The notes under the pieces: generated by a model
Seen by the model: only the letters and a program-made list of their open reading frames with translations
What the model was told of the DNA's origin: nothing
The model's database searches: none
Part shown: positions 55,325 through 63,118 of the stretch, piece by piece
Numbering within the stretch: position 1 is the first letter of the stretch
How the letters are laid out: every line of letters begins with the position of its first letter
Position numbers and translations under genes: made by a program
DNA from: CALCEB01 sp035531475
Lineage (GTDB): Bacteria; Acidobacteriota; Terriglobia; UBA7540
NCBI GenBank assembly: GCA_035531475.1
Contig: DATKST010000063.1
Coordinates: 24,647-88,646 of the forward strand
Length of the DNA: 64,000 bases
Reading direction: 5' to 3'

Positions 55325-56401
55325 TCAAGGGTGAAAGATCAGGTATCCGCTCAAGACTCCGATGGCAGTAGCGATGCTTGACTTTCCTATCGCCTTCCCG
55401 GTACTGCCCGGAACAAAAAGCACATCATTGTCCGCAAGAGAAGGATCCTCCGCCTTCCCCTTCAATATCGCGTTCACGTTAATTGGATGCTCCGTCATGG
55501 TCCCGCTGGAATTCCGGCGTAGAATCTTGGCATGAGACTTGGCGGCGTTGGACGTCAACCCCTGGGCAACGGCCAGCGCTTGAAGGACCGTCATGCTGTC
55601 CTGATCCTCCAAAATAATCCTCTCAGGCGCTTTCACGCCATCACCTACCACATAGACCAACCCGGCGCGGGAAACTGTGATCAAATCCAAGGGTTTGACT
55701 TGAATATCCGGCCCTTGGTCATTTGCAAACAGCAACTTTTTAATATCGACCCTCAACTTATTCGGCGCAACCAAATCCACCCCGTCCATCGGCTCCAGGT
55801 TGTCGAACCCTGCCTTGCGAGTGATATAGAGATAACGCCCTGCGCCCGGGCCTCCCGTGGATGATTTCGTAAGCCCCCCCGCCATGGCCAGCACCTGAAT
55901 AATGTTGCGGGGTCCCGGCAGTTGGTACAACCCTGGCTTTACCACCGAACCCACTAAGGAAACAGGCCGAGCGTGAAATGTCTTCACAAATATACTAACT
56001 TGAGGGTCCTGGAGATAATCCTTCCCCCAAGCTTTTTGCAGGTCATGTTTAAGCTGCAAAGTGGTCAAACCTTCCGCCCGGACAGGACCGAGAAGCCTTA
56101 ACGAAATTGTCCCGTCGTTCTCAACGCGAACCGTCTGCTTCATTTCCGGCAGGTTGAAAACGTCGATGGTCAAAACATCCTCGGGGCCAATGACATAGTC
56201 TGGATTGGTAACATTGGTAGGCAAAGCGCTTTGGGCAGACTGACTGTCCTCTGACCCCTGCTCCGGAGTTGGTTGTGAACTTGTCTGCTGCTGATCGTCA
56301 CTCGACGGGCCCTGATCCTGGGCACAGAGAGGCCTGATCTCATTGGTCAGCAAGCCCCCTGCAAATAAGATAATCAGGGATATATTAAAAAGTGTTTTCA
56401 T
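55325..56401 (-). CDS. wza: Wza-like polysaccharide export protein (second copy)
   Basis: 358 residues from the ATG at 56401 (MKTLFNISLIILFAGG). A signal peptide ends near PLCAQ, without a standard lipobox. A Gln/Ser-rich linker precedes the Poly_export domain (YVIGPEDVLTIDVFNLPEM, GTISLRLLGPVRAEGLTT). SLBB-like domains follow (VSLVGSVVKPGLYQ, VYVVGDGVKAPERI). The end is hydrophobic (IGVLSGYLIFHP). It is the first gene of the large minus-strand EPS operon and is divergent from the dehydrogenase at 56676. Confidence 0.92.
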   Translation of the reverse strand: MKTLFNISLIILFAGGLLTNEIRPLCAQDQGPSSDDQQQTSSQPTPEQGSEDSQSAQSALPTNVTNPDYVIGPEDVLTIDVFNLPEMKQTVRVENDGTISLRLLGPVRAEGLTTLQLKHDLQKAWGKDYLQDPQVSIFVKTFHARPVSLVGSVVKPGLYQLPGPRNIIQVLAMAGGLTKSSTGGPGAGRYLYITRKAGFDNLEPMDGVDLVAPNKLRVDIKKLLFANDQGPDIQVKPLDLITVSRAGLVYVVGDGVKAPERIILEDQDSMTVLQALAVAQGLTSNAAKSHAKILRRNSSGTMTEHPINVNAILKGKAEDPSLADNDVLFVPGSTGKAIGKSSIATAIGVLSGYLIFHP

Positions 56402-56593
56402 GGCGTCTACTCTGCAGGACCTTGAAGAATTGTACGGGATTGGCTTGCCGCCCAGCGTCGGGCGAACTTGGAAGCGCAATAAACACCAAAGAATAGAATC
56501 TAAACGAGATTTACAGGATTGTCAAGTTGAGCTTTTCTCGAGTAGTACTGACACCCCTTTGCTTAAAACACGGGCGGGGGGCGATTGTTACGG

Positions 56594-56621
56594 TTTTTCA
56601 GACTAAAGATTCCTGTATATT
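56594..56621 (+). promoter_or_regulatory. Possible sigma-70-type promoter for the divergent plus-strand pair
   Basis: TTTTTC (56594-56599) and TATATT (56616-56621) are separated by 16 bp in the intergenic region between wza2 and the dehydrogenase. A start about 7 nt downstream would leave a leader of roughly 48 nt before the ATG at 56676. The -35 match is weak. Confidence 0.3.
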
Positions 56622-56675
56622 GGTTTAGGCGTGGCAAATCGCTTTAACTCGAAATCCTGGGGGTTACGGGAACAT

Positions 56676-58085
56676 ATGAAAAACTTATCTTTACCGGCGG
56701 CTGGGCCAGGAGAACTCGCAAGGTCCCTCGACAAATTCGGTTCCAAGAGCGCTAGAGTGGGAGTCATCGGCCTCGGTTATGTCGGCTTGCCTCTGGCCTT
56801 GCTATACGCAAAGAATGGCCTCTCGACCACCGGATTTGACATCGATCCGGCCAAGATTGAGAAGCTGGCCAAGGGAGAAAGTTACATTCACCACATTTCC
56901 AGCCGAGACGTGGCGGCAGAGGTGTCCCGCGGGGCATTTCGGGCCACCTCCGACTTTGCCAAGCTCCGTGAGATGGACGCCATCATCATCTGCGTCCCCA
57001 CCCCTCTTGACGCCCATCGCGAGCCTGACCTTTCCTACGTTAAAGGCACGGCGGAGGCAATCCAACCTTACCTGCAACGGGGACAACTGGTGGTGCTGGA
57101 GAGCACCACTTACCCCGGAACCACGGAAGAGGTTGTTCTTCCAGTCCTTGAAATATCCGGTCTTCACTGCCCTGTTTCCACCTATGGGGTTGAGGGGCAG
57201 GTGGTCCGCGTGGCGGGCGGCGATTCTCCTGAATTCCTCCTGGCATTTTCGCCGGAGCGGGAGGACCCTGGCAATCCTAACATCCGGACGGAGCAAATCC
57301 CCAAGGTGATTGGAGGAGTCAACGGCCCCAGCGCCCGGGCCGCGCAGTCTCTCTACCAACAGGTCTTTGAACGCACGGTGATGGTCAGCTCTTCTCGTGC
57401 AGCCGAAATGGCTAAAATCCTGGAGAACACTTACCGCTCCGTCAACATCGCCCTGGTAAATGAACTGAAGCTGCTTTGCCTGCGCATGGGCATCGACATC
57501 TGGGAAGTCATCGAAGCCGCTAAGACCAAACCCTTCGGATTCACTCCTTTCTATCCAGGTCCCGGCTTGGGCGGGCATTGCATTCCCATTGACCCTTTCT
57601 ATCTCACCTGGAAGGCACGTGAATACGAGTTCCCGACACGGTTCATTGAACTCGCGGGTGAAATCAACTCCTCGATGCCGTCCCATGTCATCGCAGCGGT
57701 GTCCGATGCGCTCAACAAGAGGAATCAATGCTTGAAGGATTCCAGGATTCTGGTCCTTGGCATCGCCTACAAAAAGGATGTGGACGATCTTCGCGAATCG
57801 CCCTCCCTCCGGATCATCGAGCTTCTTCAGGACCAGGGAGCCATCGTTGACTACCACGATCCCTACTTCCCTCGCTTGCACAAGATGAGAAAGTATGATT
57901 ACCAGGATTTTATTTGCATCAATTTGACCGCAGAGAGCCTCAACCAGTACGCTGCTGTCTTGATCGCCACGGACCATTCGAGTTACGACTATCCGTTCAT
58001 TGTTGAGAATTCCAAGCTGGTTGTGGATACGCGGAACGCCACCAAGCATGTCCGCGAGCACCGGGAAAAGATTGTCCGCTGCTGA
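56676..58085 (+). CDS. UDP-N-acetyl-hexosamine 6-dehydrogenase (WbpA/WecC type)
   Basis: 469 residues from the ATG at 56676; a GTG at 56631 is in frame but close to the -10-like site. RVGVIGLGYVGLPLALLYAK, FDIDPAKIEKLAKGESYIHH, IIICVPTPLD, LESTTYPGTTEEV, SPEREDPGNPN, and the active-site loop GPGLGGHCIPIDPFYL (Cys302). IAYKKDVDDLRESP closes the NAD domain. Such enzymes make UDP-HexNAc-uronates. About 16-20 residues between SGLH and EFLLAFSPER (containing VSTYGVEGQVVRVAGGD) look like an insertion relative to common homologues. Confidence 0.88.
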   Translation: MKNLSLPAAGPGELARSLDKFGSKSARVGVIGLGYVGLPLALLYAKNGLSTTGFDIDPAKIEKLAKGESYIHHISSRDVAAEVSRGAFRATSDFAKLREMDAIIICVPTPLDAHREPDLSYVKGTAEAIQPYLQRGQLVVLESTTYPGTTEEVVLPVLEISGLHCPVSTYGVEGQVVRVAGGDSPEFLLAFSPEREDPGNPNIRTEQIPKVIGGVNGPSARAAQSLYQQVFERTVMVSSSRAAEMAKILENTYRSVNIALVNELKLLCLRMGIDIWEVIEAAKTKPFGFTPFYPGPGLGGHCIPIDPFYLTWKAREYEFPTRFIELAGEINSSMPSHVIAAVSDALNKRNQCLKDSRILVLGIAYKKDVDDLRESPSLRIIELLQDQGAIVDYHDPYFPRLHKMRKYDYQDFICINLTAESLNQYAAVLIATDHSSYDYPFIVENSKLVVDTRNATKHVREHREKIVRC

Positions 58086-58109
58086 GAAACTGTGAAAAAA
58101 GCAAGCAGC

Positions 58110-58176
58110 CTCGCGCCAAGAAGCGCAAAGAACAACCCGTTCATTCGCTTTGCGAAGCTTGGCAGCTTGGCGTGAG
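58110..58176. repeat. CTCGCGCCAAG palindromic element
   Basis: CCTCGCGCCAAGAAGCGCAAAG and CTTTGCGAAGCTTGGCAGCTTGGCGTGAG are imperfect complements around a short AT-containing loop. It lies between the dehydrogenase and the aminotransferase genes. Similar CAAAG...CTTTG palindromes are common bacterial intergenic repeats. Confidence 0.65.
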
Positions 58177-58277
58177 ATTCTTTTACGGTTTGAACAATTC
58201 CTTTACTCCTTCTGAGGCCTCGGGGCACGCCCCTCTTAGAGAGCCTTATCAAAACCTCGGAGCGCCCGAAAAGCTCC

Positions 58278-59453
58278 ATGATAGAAGAAAAGCAAGTCAT
58301 GCCTTCATCGCCCACTTCTTCCTCCACTCAACCCAAAGCGGAACCTATTGTTCCCATGGGCCGGGTTCGGCTCGATAACAAAACCCTGCAGGCCGTGACG
58401 CGCATCCTGCGTAGCGGCAATCTGCGAGCCGGTGCAGTGACTGAGGAATTTGAAGCCCGTTTTGCTGCGGAAGTCGGGGCAAAGTACGCAATTGCCGTCA
58501 ATTCTGGCACGGCGGCATTGCACATCGTTTACGCGGCGCTCTTGCGGCCGGGGGATGAAGTCATCGTTCCGGATTTCACCTTTATCGCCACGGCTTCGAT
58601 GGTGTTGGCGGCCGGAGCCAAGCCCGTGCTCGCGGATGTTGACCAGCACACTTTCACTCTGAACCCAACCGATGTCGAAAGAAAAATCACGCCTCGCACC
58701 AAAGCCATCGCTCCGGTCCACCTTTACGGTCATCCCGCGGCGATTCCCGAAATCACGGATGTGGCCAAGCGCCACAACCTGAAAATCATCTGGGACGCGG
58801 CCCAGGCCCACGGGGCGTGCTTCCAAGGAAATGATGTGGGATCCTTCCCGGACGCGGTGTGCTACTCGTTTTATCCATCCAAGAATCTGACCACCGGCGA
58901 GGGAGGCATGGTTGCCACCTCAGACCCTGATCTCGCCCGTGAACTCCGGCTGCTGCGCTCGCATGGAGAGCGGGCACGCTACGATCACGTCCGCATTGGG
59001 TTCAACTATCGAACCACAGACATTGCCTCCGCCATCGGCCTCGGCCAGCTTGAAAGCCTTGGCAACTCCATCGAACAGCGCCGCCGCCATGCATCGATGC
59101 TGGCTCGCAGTCTTGCGGATCTCCCCGGTATCCATCTCCCGGTCGAGCGCGATCAGTCTGTTCACGCTTACAATCTGTTCACCATCCGCATCGAACCTGG
59201 GATATTGGGCGTGTCTCGTGATGAATTCCGCAAATCGCTATTGGAAATGAGCATTGAAACTGCGGTCCATTATCCCAAGCCGCTCCACCGCCAGCCTGCC
59301 CTTGCGGGGCTTGGCGAAGACGCGGATTTCCCCATCAGCACCATCCTTGCCGACACCGTGGTTTCCCTGCCCGTCCACCCTGCCCTTACCTCAAAGGAAA
59401 TCCGCCGCATCATCCATGCTGTGCAGCGCGTTGCAAAGGGAACCACTCGATGA
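58278..59453 (+). CDS. DegT/DnrJ/EryC1/StrS-family sugar aminotransferase
   Basis: 391 residues. PLP enzyme: AVNSGTAALHIVYAAL, VIVPDFTFIATASMVLAAGA, IWDAAQAHGA (Asp173), SFYPSKNLTTGEGGMV (PLP Lys202), and GFNYRTTDIASAIGLGQL. Families of this type aminate NDP-keto sugars with glutamate. It follows the UDP-sugar dehydrogenase, so a 3- or 4-amino-uronic acid step is possible. The first 25 residues are Ser/Pro-rich and poorly conserved, so an internal start such as MGRVRLDN is possible. Confidence 0.9.
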   Translation: MIEEKQVMPSSPTSSSTQPKAEPIVPMGRVRLDNKTLQAVTRILRSGNLRAGAVTEEFEARFAAEVGAKYAIAVNSGTAALHIVYAALLRPGDEVIVPDFTFIATASMVLAAGAKPVLADVDQHTFTLNPTDVERKITPRTKAIAPVHLYGHPAAIPEITDVAKRHNLKIIWDAAQAHGACFQGNDVGSFPDAVCYSFYPSKNLTTGEGGMVATSDPDLARELRLLRSHGERARYDHVRIGFNYRTTDIASAIGLGQLESLGNSIEQRRRHASMLARSLADLPGIHLPVERDQSVHAYNLFTIRIEPGILGVSRDEFRKSLLEMSIETAVHYPKPLHRQPALAGLGEDADFPISTILADTVVSLPVHPALTSKEIRRIIHAVQRVAKGTTR

Positions 59454-59531
59454 TCCGCACCCGCAGAGGAGCGAAACCCTCAAGCCTATTCGCGTTCAGG
59501 GCTTCAGGTTGGCGTCCCTACATTGGGCCGT

Positions 59532-59568
59532 AAAAAGAAAAAAGCCTGGTCCGCACAGAACCAGGCTT
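59532..59568 (-). terminator. Rho-independent terminator for brxA
   Basis: On the minus strand AAGCCTGGT...ACCAGGCTT forms a 9-bp stem with an 8-nt loop, followed by TTTTTTCTTTTT. It lies about 100 bp beyond the brxA stop. Confidence 0.75.
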
Positions 59569-59625
59569 CAATCATGCTGTTCACCTAGGCCCCTTATGCC
59601 CTTCGGAACCCGATCCCCACGCGCT

Positions 59626-59655
59626 GTAGGGGCGGGCCTTGGCCCGCCCCTACAA
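59626..59655. repeat. TGTAGGGGCGGGCC palindrome
   Basis: Perfect 14-bp arms TGTAGGGGCGGGCC / GGCCCGCCCCTACA around TT. This GTAGGGGCGGG...CCCGCCCCTAC form is a frequent dispersed bacterial repeat. It lies between the terminator and the brxA stop. Confidence 0.8.
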
Positions 59656-59671
59656 GATGTCCCCTTAAGAC

Positions 59672-60112
59672 TTAGGCAGAGACAGCCGCTCCTTCGGAAA
59701 CACAGAAGCGGTCAAAGGCTGCCGTCAAATCGTTTGCAATATCATCGGCGATCCTGCCCTCAATCTGCCAGCGCTCGAGCATGAACACCAGCTTGCCGCC
59801 GTTCAGCAAGGCGATCGAGGGTGAGGACGGCTCGTAGCCAGAAAAGTAGCTTCTCGCCTGCGCGGTGGCGTCCGTATCCTGGCCCGCGAACACCGTGGTG
59901 AGCACCTTGGGCCGGTTCGCATGGTTCAGGGCCTGGATCACCGCCGGCCGGGCCTTGCCTGCTGCGCAACCGCAAATCGAATTGACCACCACAAGCACTG
60001 GGGCTTTCTCACGGCCTAGAATTGAGTCCACCTCAGCCGGTGTCTTCATTTCAACGAATCCAGCATGAGTCAGTTCCTCCTGCATGGGCCGAACAATTTG
60101 CTCTGGGTACAT
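59672..60112 (-). CDS. brxA: Bacilliredoxin (BrxA/BrxB family)
   Basis: 146 residues from the ATG at 60112, with GGAGG 10 nt upstream. MYPEQIVRPMQEELTHAGF at the N-terminus and NSICGCAAGKARP with the CGC motif (Cys47, Cys49) identify the family. FAGQDTDATAQARSYF and GYEPSSPSIALLNGGKLVFMLER follow the normal pattern. Bacilliredoxins remove bacillithiol or related thiols from oxidised proteins. In bacteria without bacillithiol the physiological partner is uncertain. It ends at a clear terminator. Confidence 0.92.
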   Translation of the reverse strand: MYPEQIVRPMQEELTHAGFVEMKTPAEVDSILGREKAPVLVVVNSICGCAAGKARPAVIQALNHANRPKVLTTVFAGQDTDATAQARSYFSGYEPSSPSIALLNGGKLVFMLERWQIEGRIADDIANDLTAAFDRFCVSEGAAVSA

Positions 60113-60266
60113 GATTTTTAAGCCTCCGTGTTTCTTTGGGGCGTGCGCTGGCCGCCCCCAGAAGCCGAAGGCCTTCTGCAAGGCTAAGCGCGACAGTCGC
60201 AGTCACCCACGTCTCAGGTTGAGTATAGCATGAGGCTTCAGTTGGCTGGGGCCAACCTTGGATCTG

Positions 60267-60335
60267 GGTAGTGTCCCAGTTTTTTTGCTGGTGCGGCGCT
60301 CTCTGAGCGCCGCACCAGCAAATTGCGACACTACC
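60267..60335. repeat. Nested palindrome: GGTAGTGTC ends around an 18-bp GTGCGGCGCTC hairpin
   Basis: Outer GGTAGTGTC (60267-60275) pairs with GACACTACC (60327-60335). The inner arms TTTGCTGGTGCGGCGCTC (60284-60301) and GAGCGCCGCACCAGCAAA (60305-60322) are perfect with loop TCT. Relative to TGTAGCGGCG members the inner bases differ on both arms together. Confidence 0.88.
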
Positions 60336-60381
60336 ACAATTTGAACCACGTTCCAGCATGTTCGGGCTACAATTGAACAAT

Positions 60382-61362
60382 ATGGTTCAAACCCTTTTTG
60401 GATCCACAGAGAAAAAGCCTGGTCTGTTTGACCGCCTGAAATCCGCCGTTGCCTCCACCAAAGCGCAGCTCGTGGAACGGATTGAGGGCATTGTCGAAGG
60501 CAAGGAAAAGATCGACCAGAGCGTGCTGGATGAGCTGGAGGCCACGCTCATCACCGCCGACCTGGGAGTGAAAACGGCTCAGGACATTCTGGCGAGCATC
60601 CGGGAAAAGATCAAGCGCGGCCAGATTCAGCGGCCCGCAGAGGTGCGCGGCGTGATCGAGCAGGAGATTCTCTCCATCCTGGAGAACCCGCAGCGAGGGC
60701 GCGACGGCGCTCCGGCGGCGCCAGTGCTCAAGCGGCCGCCCGCCGGCCTTCCCGAGGTCATTTTCATGGTGGGCGTGAACGGCGTGGGCAAGACCACTAC
60801 CATCGCCAAGCTGGCGCATTATTACCTCCAGCAAAACCGCCGCCCACTGCTCTGCGCTGCGGACACCTTCCGGGCGGCAGCCAACGAGCAGCTTGAAATC
60901 TGGGCCGGGCGGCTGGGCGTGGAGATCGTCAAACAAAAGCCGGGCGCCGATCCTTCCGCCGTCATCTTTGACTCACTAGCTTCGGCGAAGAAGCGCCACG
61001 ACGACCCGGTGATTGTGGATACCGCCGGACGTCTGCACACCAAGTTCAACCTGATGGCCGAGCTTGAGAAGATGGTGCGCATCGCCGGACGGGAAATTCC
61101 CGGCGCGCCTCACCAGGTCCTGCTGGTAATTGACGGCACCACCGGCCAGAACGGCCTGCAACAGGCGCGGCAGTTCACCGAACATGCCGGAGTCACTGGC
61201 ATCATCCTGACCAAGCTGGACGGCACGGCCAAAGGCGGCGTGGTGGTGGCCATCGCCCGCGAGATGGGCTTGCCCATCCAGTTTGTCGGAATCGGCGAAA
61301 AGATCGAGGACCTCCTGCCCTTCAATCCCCGCGAATTCGTCGAATCGCTTTTTGAGGCGTAG
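60382..61362 (+). CDS. ftsY: Signal recognition particle receptor FtsY
   Basis: 326 residues from MVQTLFGSTEKK (ATG at 60382). A short acidic/helical N domain is followed by the NG GTPase: GVNGVGKTTTIAKLA (P-loop 131-139), ADTFRAAANEQLEIW, VDTAGRLHTKFNLM, IDGTTGQNGLQQA, TKLDGTAKGGVVV, and IGEKIEDLLPFNPREFV. The long acidic A domain of E. coli FtsY is absent, which is common. It docks ribosome-SRP complexes to the Sec translocon. Orientation is away from brxA. Confidence 0.97.
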   Translation: MVQTLFGSTEKKPGLFDRLKSAVASTKAQLVERIEGIVEGKEKIDQSVLDELEATLITADLGVKTAQDILASIREKIKRGQIQRPAEVRGVIEQEILSILENPQRGRDGAPAAPVLKRPPAGLPEVIFMVGVNGVGKTTTIAKLAHYYLQQNRRPLLCAADTFRAAANEQLEIWAGRLGVEIVKQKPGADPSAVIFDSLASAKKRHDDPVIVDTAGRLHTKFNLMAELEKMVRIAGREIPGAPHQVLLVIDGTTGQNGLQQARQFTEHAGVTGIILTKLDGTAKGGVVVAIAREMGLPIQFVGIGEKIEDLLPFNPREFVESLFEA

Positions 61363-61513
61363 GTGAATTGACCGCTTGCCGGTCCGCGACGTCGTCACTG
61401 TTCGGTAGTGGTGCAGTTTGCTCTAGCGGCGCCCGCCCCCTGCCCTGCCGAGCGGAGGGGGTCTAGCGCGGAGAATACCCCGCGTTGTTTGTTAGGTTGG
61501 GAATGGAACCAAA

Positions 61514-61726
61514 GTGGACTACAATGAGGGTATATGGCCGAGGAAGTCACTTCACAGAAGTCGCCCAGATTGGAAGAAATTGGTGAAGCAACGGTTCACG
61601 CCAGAGGGGAAAGCCGGGCGTGTGGCCAAGGCCCTCGCCGCTCTTCATCAAGAACAACTCATCAAGCTCTCGCCTGAAGAATGGAAGTGGGTGGCTGAGG
61701 ACGCTGATCTTGAGGACCGGTCCTAA
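61514..61726 (+). CDS. Small antitoxin-like protein beside a PIN relic, possibly frameshifted
   Basis: 70 residues as an open frame from GTG. The C-terminal half (AGRVAKALAALHQEQL then IKLSPEEWKWVAEDADLEDR) looks like a real acidic antitoxin end. The N-terminal part looks out of frame; another frame starting at an ATG at 61534 gives MAEEVTSQKSPRLEEIG, a more natural start, and joins in sense only by a shift near 61580. Two bases after the stop comes a PIN-type start. The pair resembles a VapBC-like module in decay. Family name uncertain. Confidence 0.5.
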   Translation: MDYNEGIWPRKSLHRSRPDWKKLVKQRFTPEGKAGRVAKALAALHQEQLIKLSPEEWKWVAEDADLEDRS

Positions 61727-61728
61727 GC

Positions 61729-61977
61729 TTGGCGGCATCGGCGCTCGCCAACCTTCCTAATCACAGTTTCGTCTTTATTGATGCCAATATTTTCGTGTAC
61801 GGACTCAGTGGTTTGGCAGCGGGGGCGATGGTCGCCGCTTTCACATTCACCGTGGGCGCCGTGGTTGACCGCTTTTCCTATCGTCCTGCATTCGTAGCGG
61901 CGGACGTTCTGCCGCTGTTCGCAATGGCATGTGTACTACTCCTCATCCGTTCGCCACAGGCTTCAGGAACCCAATGA
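61729..61977 (+). pseudogene. Chimera: start of a PIN-domain toxin fused to the tail of an MFS transporter
   Basis: 82 residues from a TTG. Residues 1-27 (LPNHSFVFIDANIFVYGLSG) are the beginning of a PIN ribonuclease with its first acidic residue (IDAN). From about 61810 the text becomes AAGAMVAAFTFTVGAVVDRF and YRPAFVAADVLPLFAMACVL, two hydrophobic helices like the last ones of a major facilitator transporter. No homologue would have both. An internal deletion that joined two genes is the simplest explanation; no function is expected. Confidence 0.7.
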
Positions 61978-62041
61978 TTGCGGGCACGGGTAGGATTGAC
62001 GCATAGTGTCATTTTGTACCTGGATGCGGAGGGATCAAGTT

Positions 62042-63109
62042 ATGGCAAGATGGACGGCTCAAGCCAACCGGCGCGAATTTATGGTCGGGTCGGCATCGCT
62101 GGCTGCGTTAACAACGGGCTCGACCATTCAGGCAAATGCGGACCGAAGCACTTTGCGAGAATTCATGGACGAGTTCAACATTGATCAACAGCGTCGGCGT
62201 TGGGAACTCTGGAGTTTGCTGGGCGATCTGCCTTGGGAGCACAAGTCTGCTCCGCCCGTGCTGGTCCGGTCCGAAAAGCACGCGGGGTATACCCTTGAGC
62301 GGCTGCTGCTGGATCTGAACGGAGTGGAGCCGGTTCCGGCACTGCTGCTTGTCCCCGATAAACGGCAGCATCCGGCGCCGGGATTGCTCTTCATCCACTG
62401 GCACGCGGGCATGTATGACCTGGGCAAGGAACAACTGCTGCGCGGGACGCCCGTGCAACCCGCTTATGCCCCGGTTTGCGCCGAAAAGGGGCTGGTCACA
62501 CTCGCCATTGACAGCTGGTGCTTTGGAGAGCGCAAACACGAGCCCAACGGTCATCAGGGTGAGGAGGACGCGTTCAAGTTGATGCTTTGGCAGGGACGAG
62601 TGTTGTGGGGAATGATGATGTTTGACGAGTTTCGCGCTCTCACTTATCTGGCGAGCCGTCCGGAAGTGGATGCCACGCGTCTGGGCGCCTTTGGCATGTC
62701 GATGGGCGCCACCAAAGCCTGGTGGCTGGCGGGGTTGGACCCGCGCGTGCGCGCTGCGATGGACGTTTGCTGCCTGACGGATTATGAATCGCTTATCGCA
62801 GCTCATGGCCTCAGTGGCCACGGCGTTTATTATTTTGTCCCCTCTTTGCTCAAGCACTTCGACACTTTTCAAATTAACGCTTTAACTGTTCCTCGCCCCC
62901 ACCTGAGCGTCAACGGCCGTAAGGATCCACTGACTCCTCCGGGAGGTGTCGAGAAGATTCATGACAAACTGCTGCCTTTGTATCGCTCTTACGGCCGCGC
63001 GGAAGATTGCCGGATCGAGCTTTTTGATTGTGCGCACCAGGAACTGCCGGAGATGAGACGCCAGATCTTGGCGTGGATGGATAAATATCTGGTTAGGCTT
63101 CGTAAATAA
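62042..63109 (+). CDS. Tat-exported alpha/beta hydrolase (esterase-like)
   Basis: 355 residues from the ATG at 62042. The N-terminus NRREFMVGSASLAALTTGS is a twin-arginine signal. Core: PGLLFIHWHAGMYDLGK (oxyanion side), VTLAIDSWCFGERKHEPNG, and GAFGMSMGATKAWWLAG with the nucleophile elbow GMSMG (Ser220). The Asp of VNGRKDPLTPP and the His of DCAHQELPEM complete a likely triad. This matches dienelactone-hydrolase/acetyl-xylan-esterase-like secreted enzymes. An MFS tail just upstream suggests it once sat behind a sugar-acid transporter. Substrate unknown. Confidence 0.8.
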   Translation: MARWTAQANRREFMVGSASLAALTTGSTIQANADRSTLREFMDEFNIDQQRRRWELWSLLGDLPWEHKSAPPVLVRSEKHAGYTLERLLLDLNGVEPVPALLLVPDKRQHPAPGLLFIHWHAGMYDLGKEQLLRGTPVQPAYAPVCAEKGLVTLAIDSWCFGERKHEPNGHQGEEDAFKLMLWQGRVLWGMMMFDEFRALTYLASRPEVDATRLGAFGMSMGATKAWWLAGLDPRVRAAMDVCCLTDYESLIAAHGLSGHGVYYFVPSLLKHFDTFQINALTVPRPHLSVNGRKDPLTPPGGVEKIHDKLLPLYRSYGRAEDCRIELFDCAHQELPEMRRQILAWMDKYLVRLRK

Positions 63110-63118
63110 ATAAAGATA

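Noticed and set aside
56549..56562. TGACAC-CCCT-TTGC, a sigma-54-like site upstream of the dehydrogenase
   Set aside because: The -24 element has GA instead of GG and the spacing is one base short, so it is not a convincing -24/-12 promoter.
56802..58061. Minus-strand open frame of 419 codons
   Set aside because: Complement of the UDP-sugar dehydrogenase gene; no protein family pattern.
61404..61490. GGTAGTGG...TAGCGGCGCCCG...TCTAGCGC region after ftsY as another member of the palindrome family
   Set aside because: The arms do not pair well; at most a decayed copy, so it was not listed.
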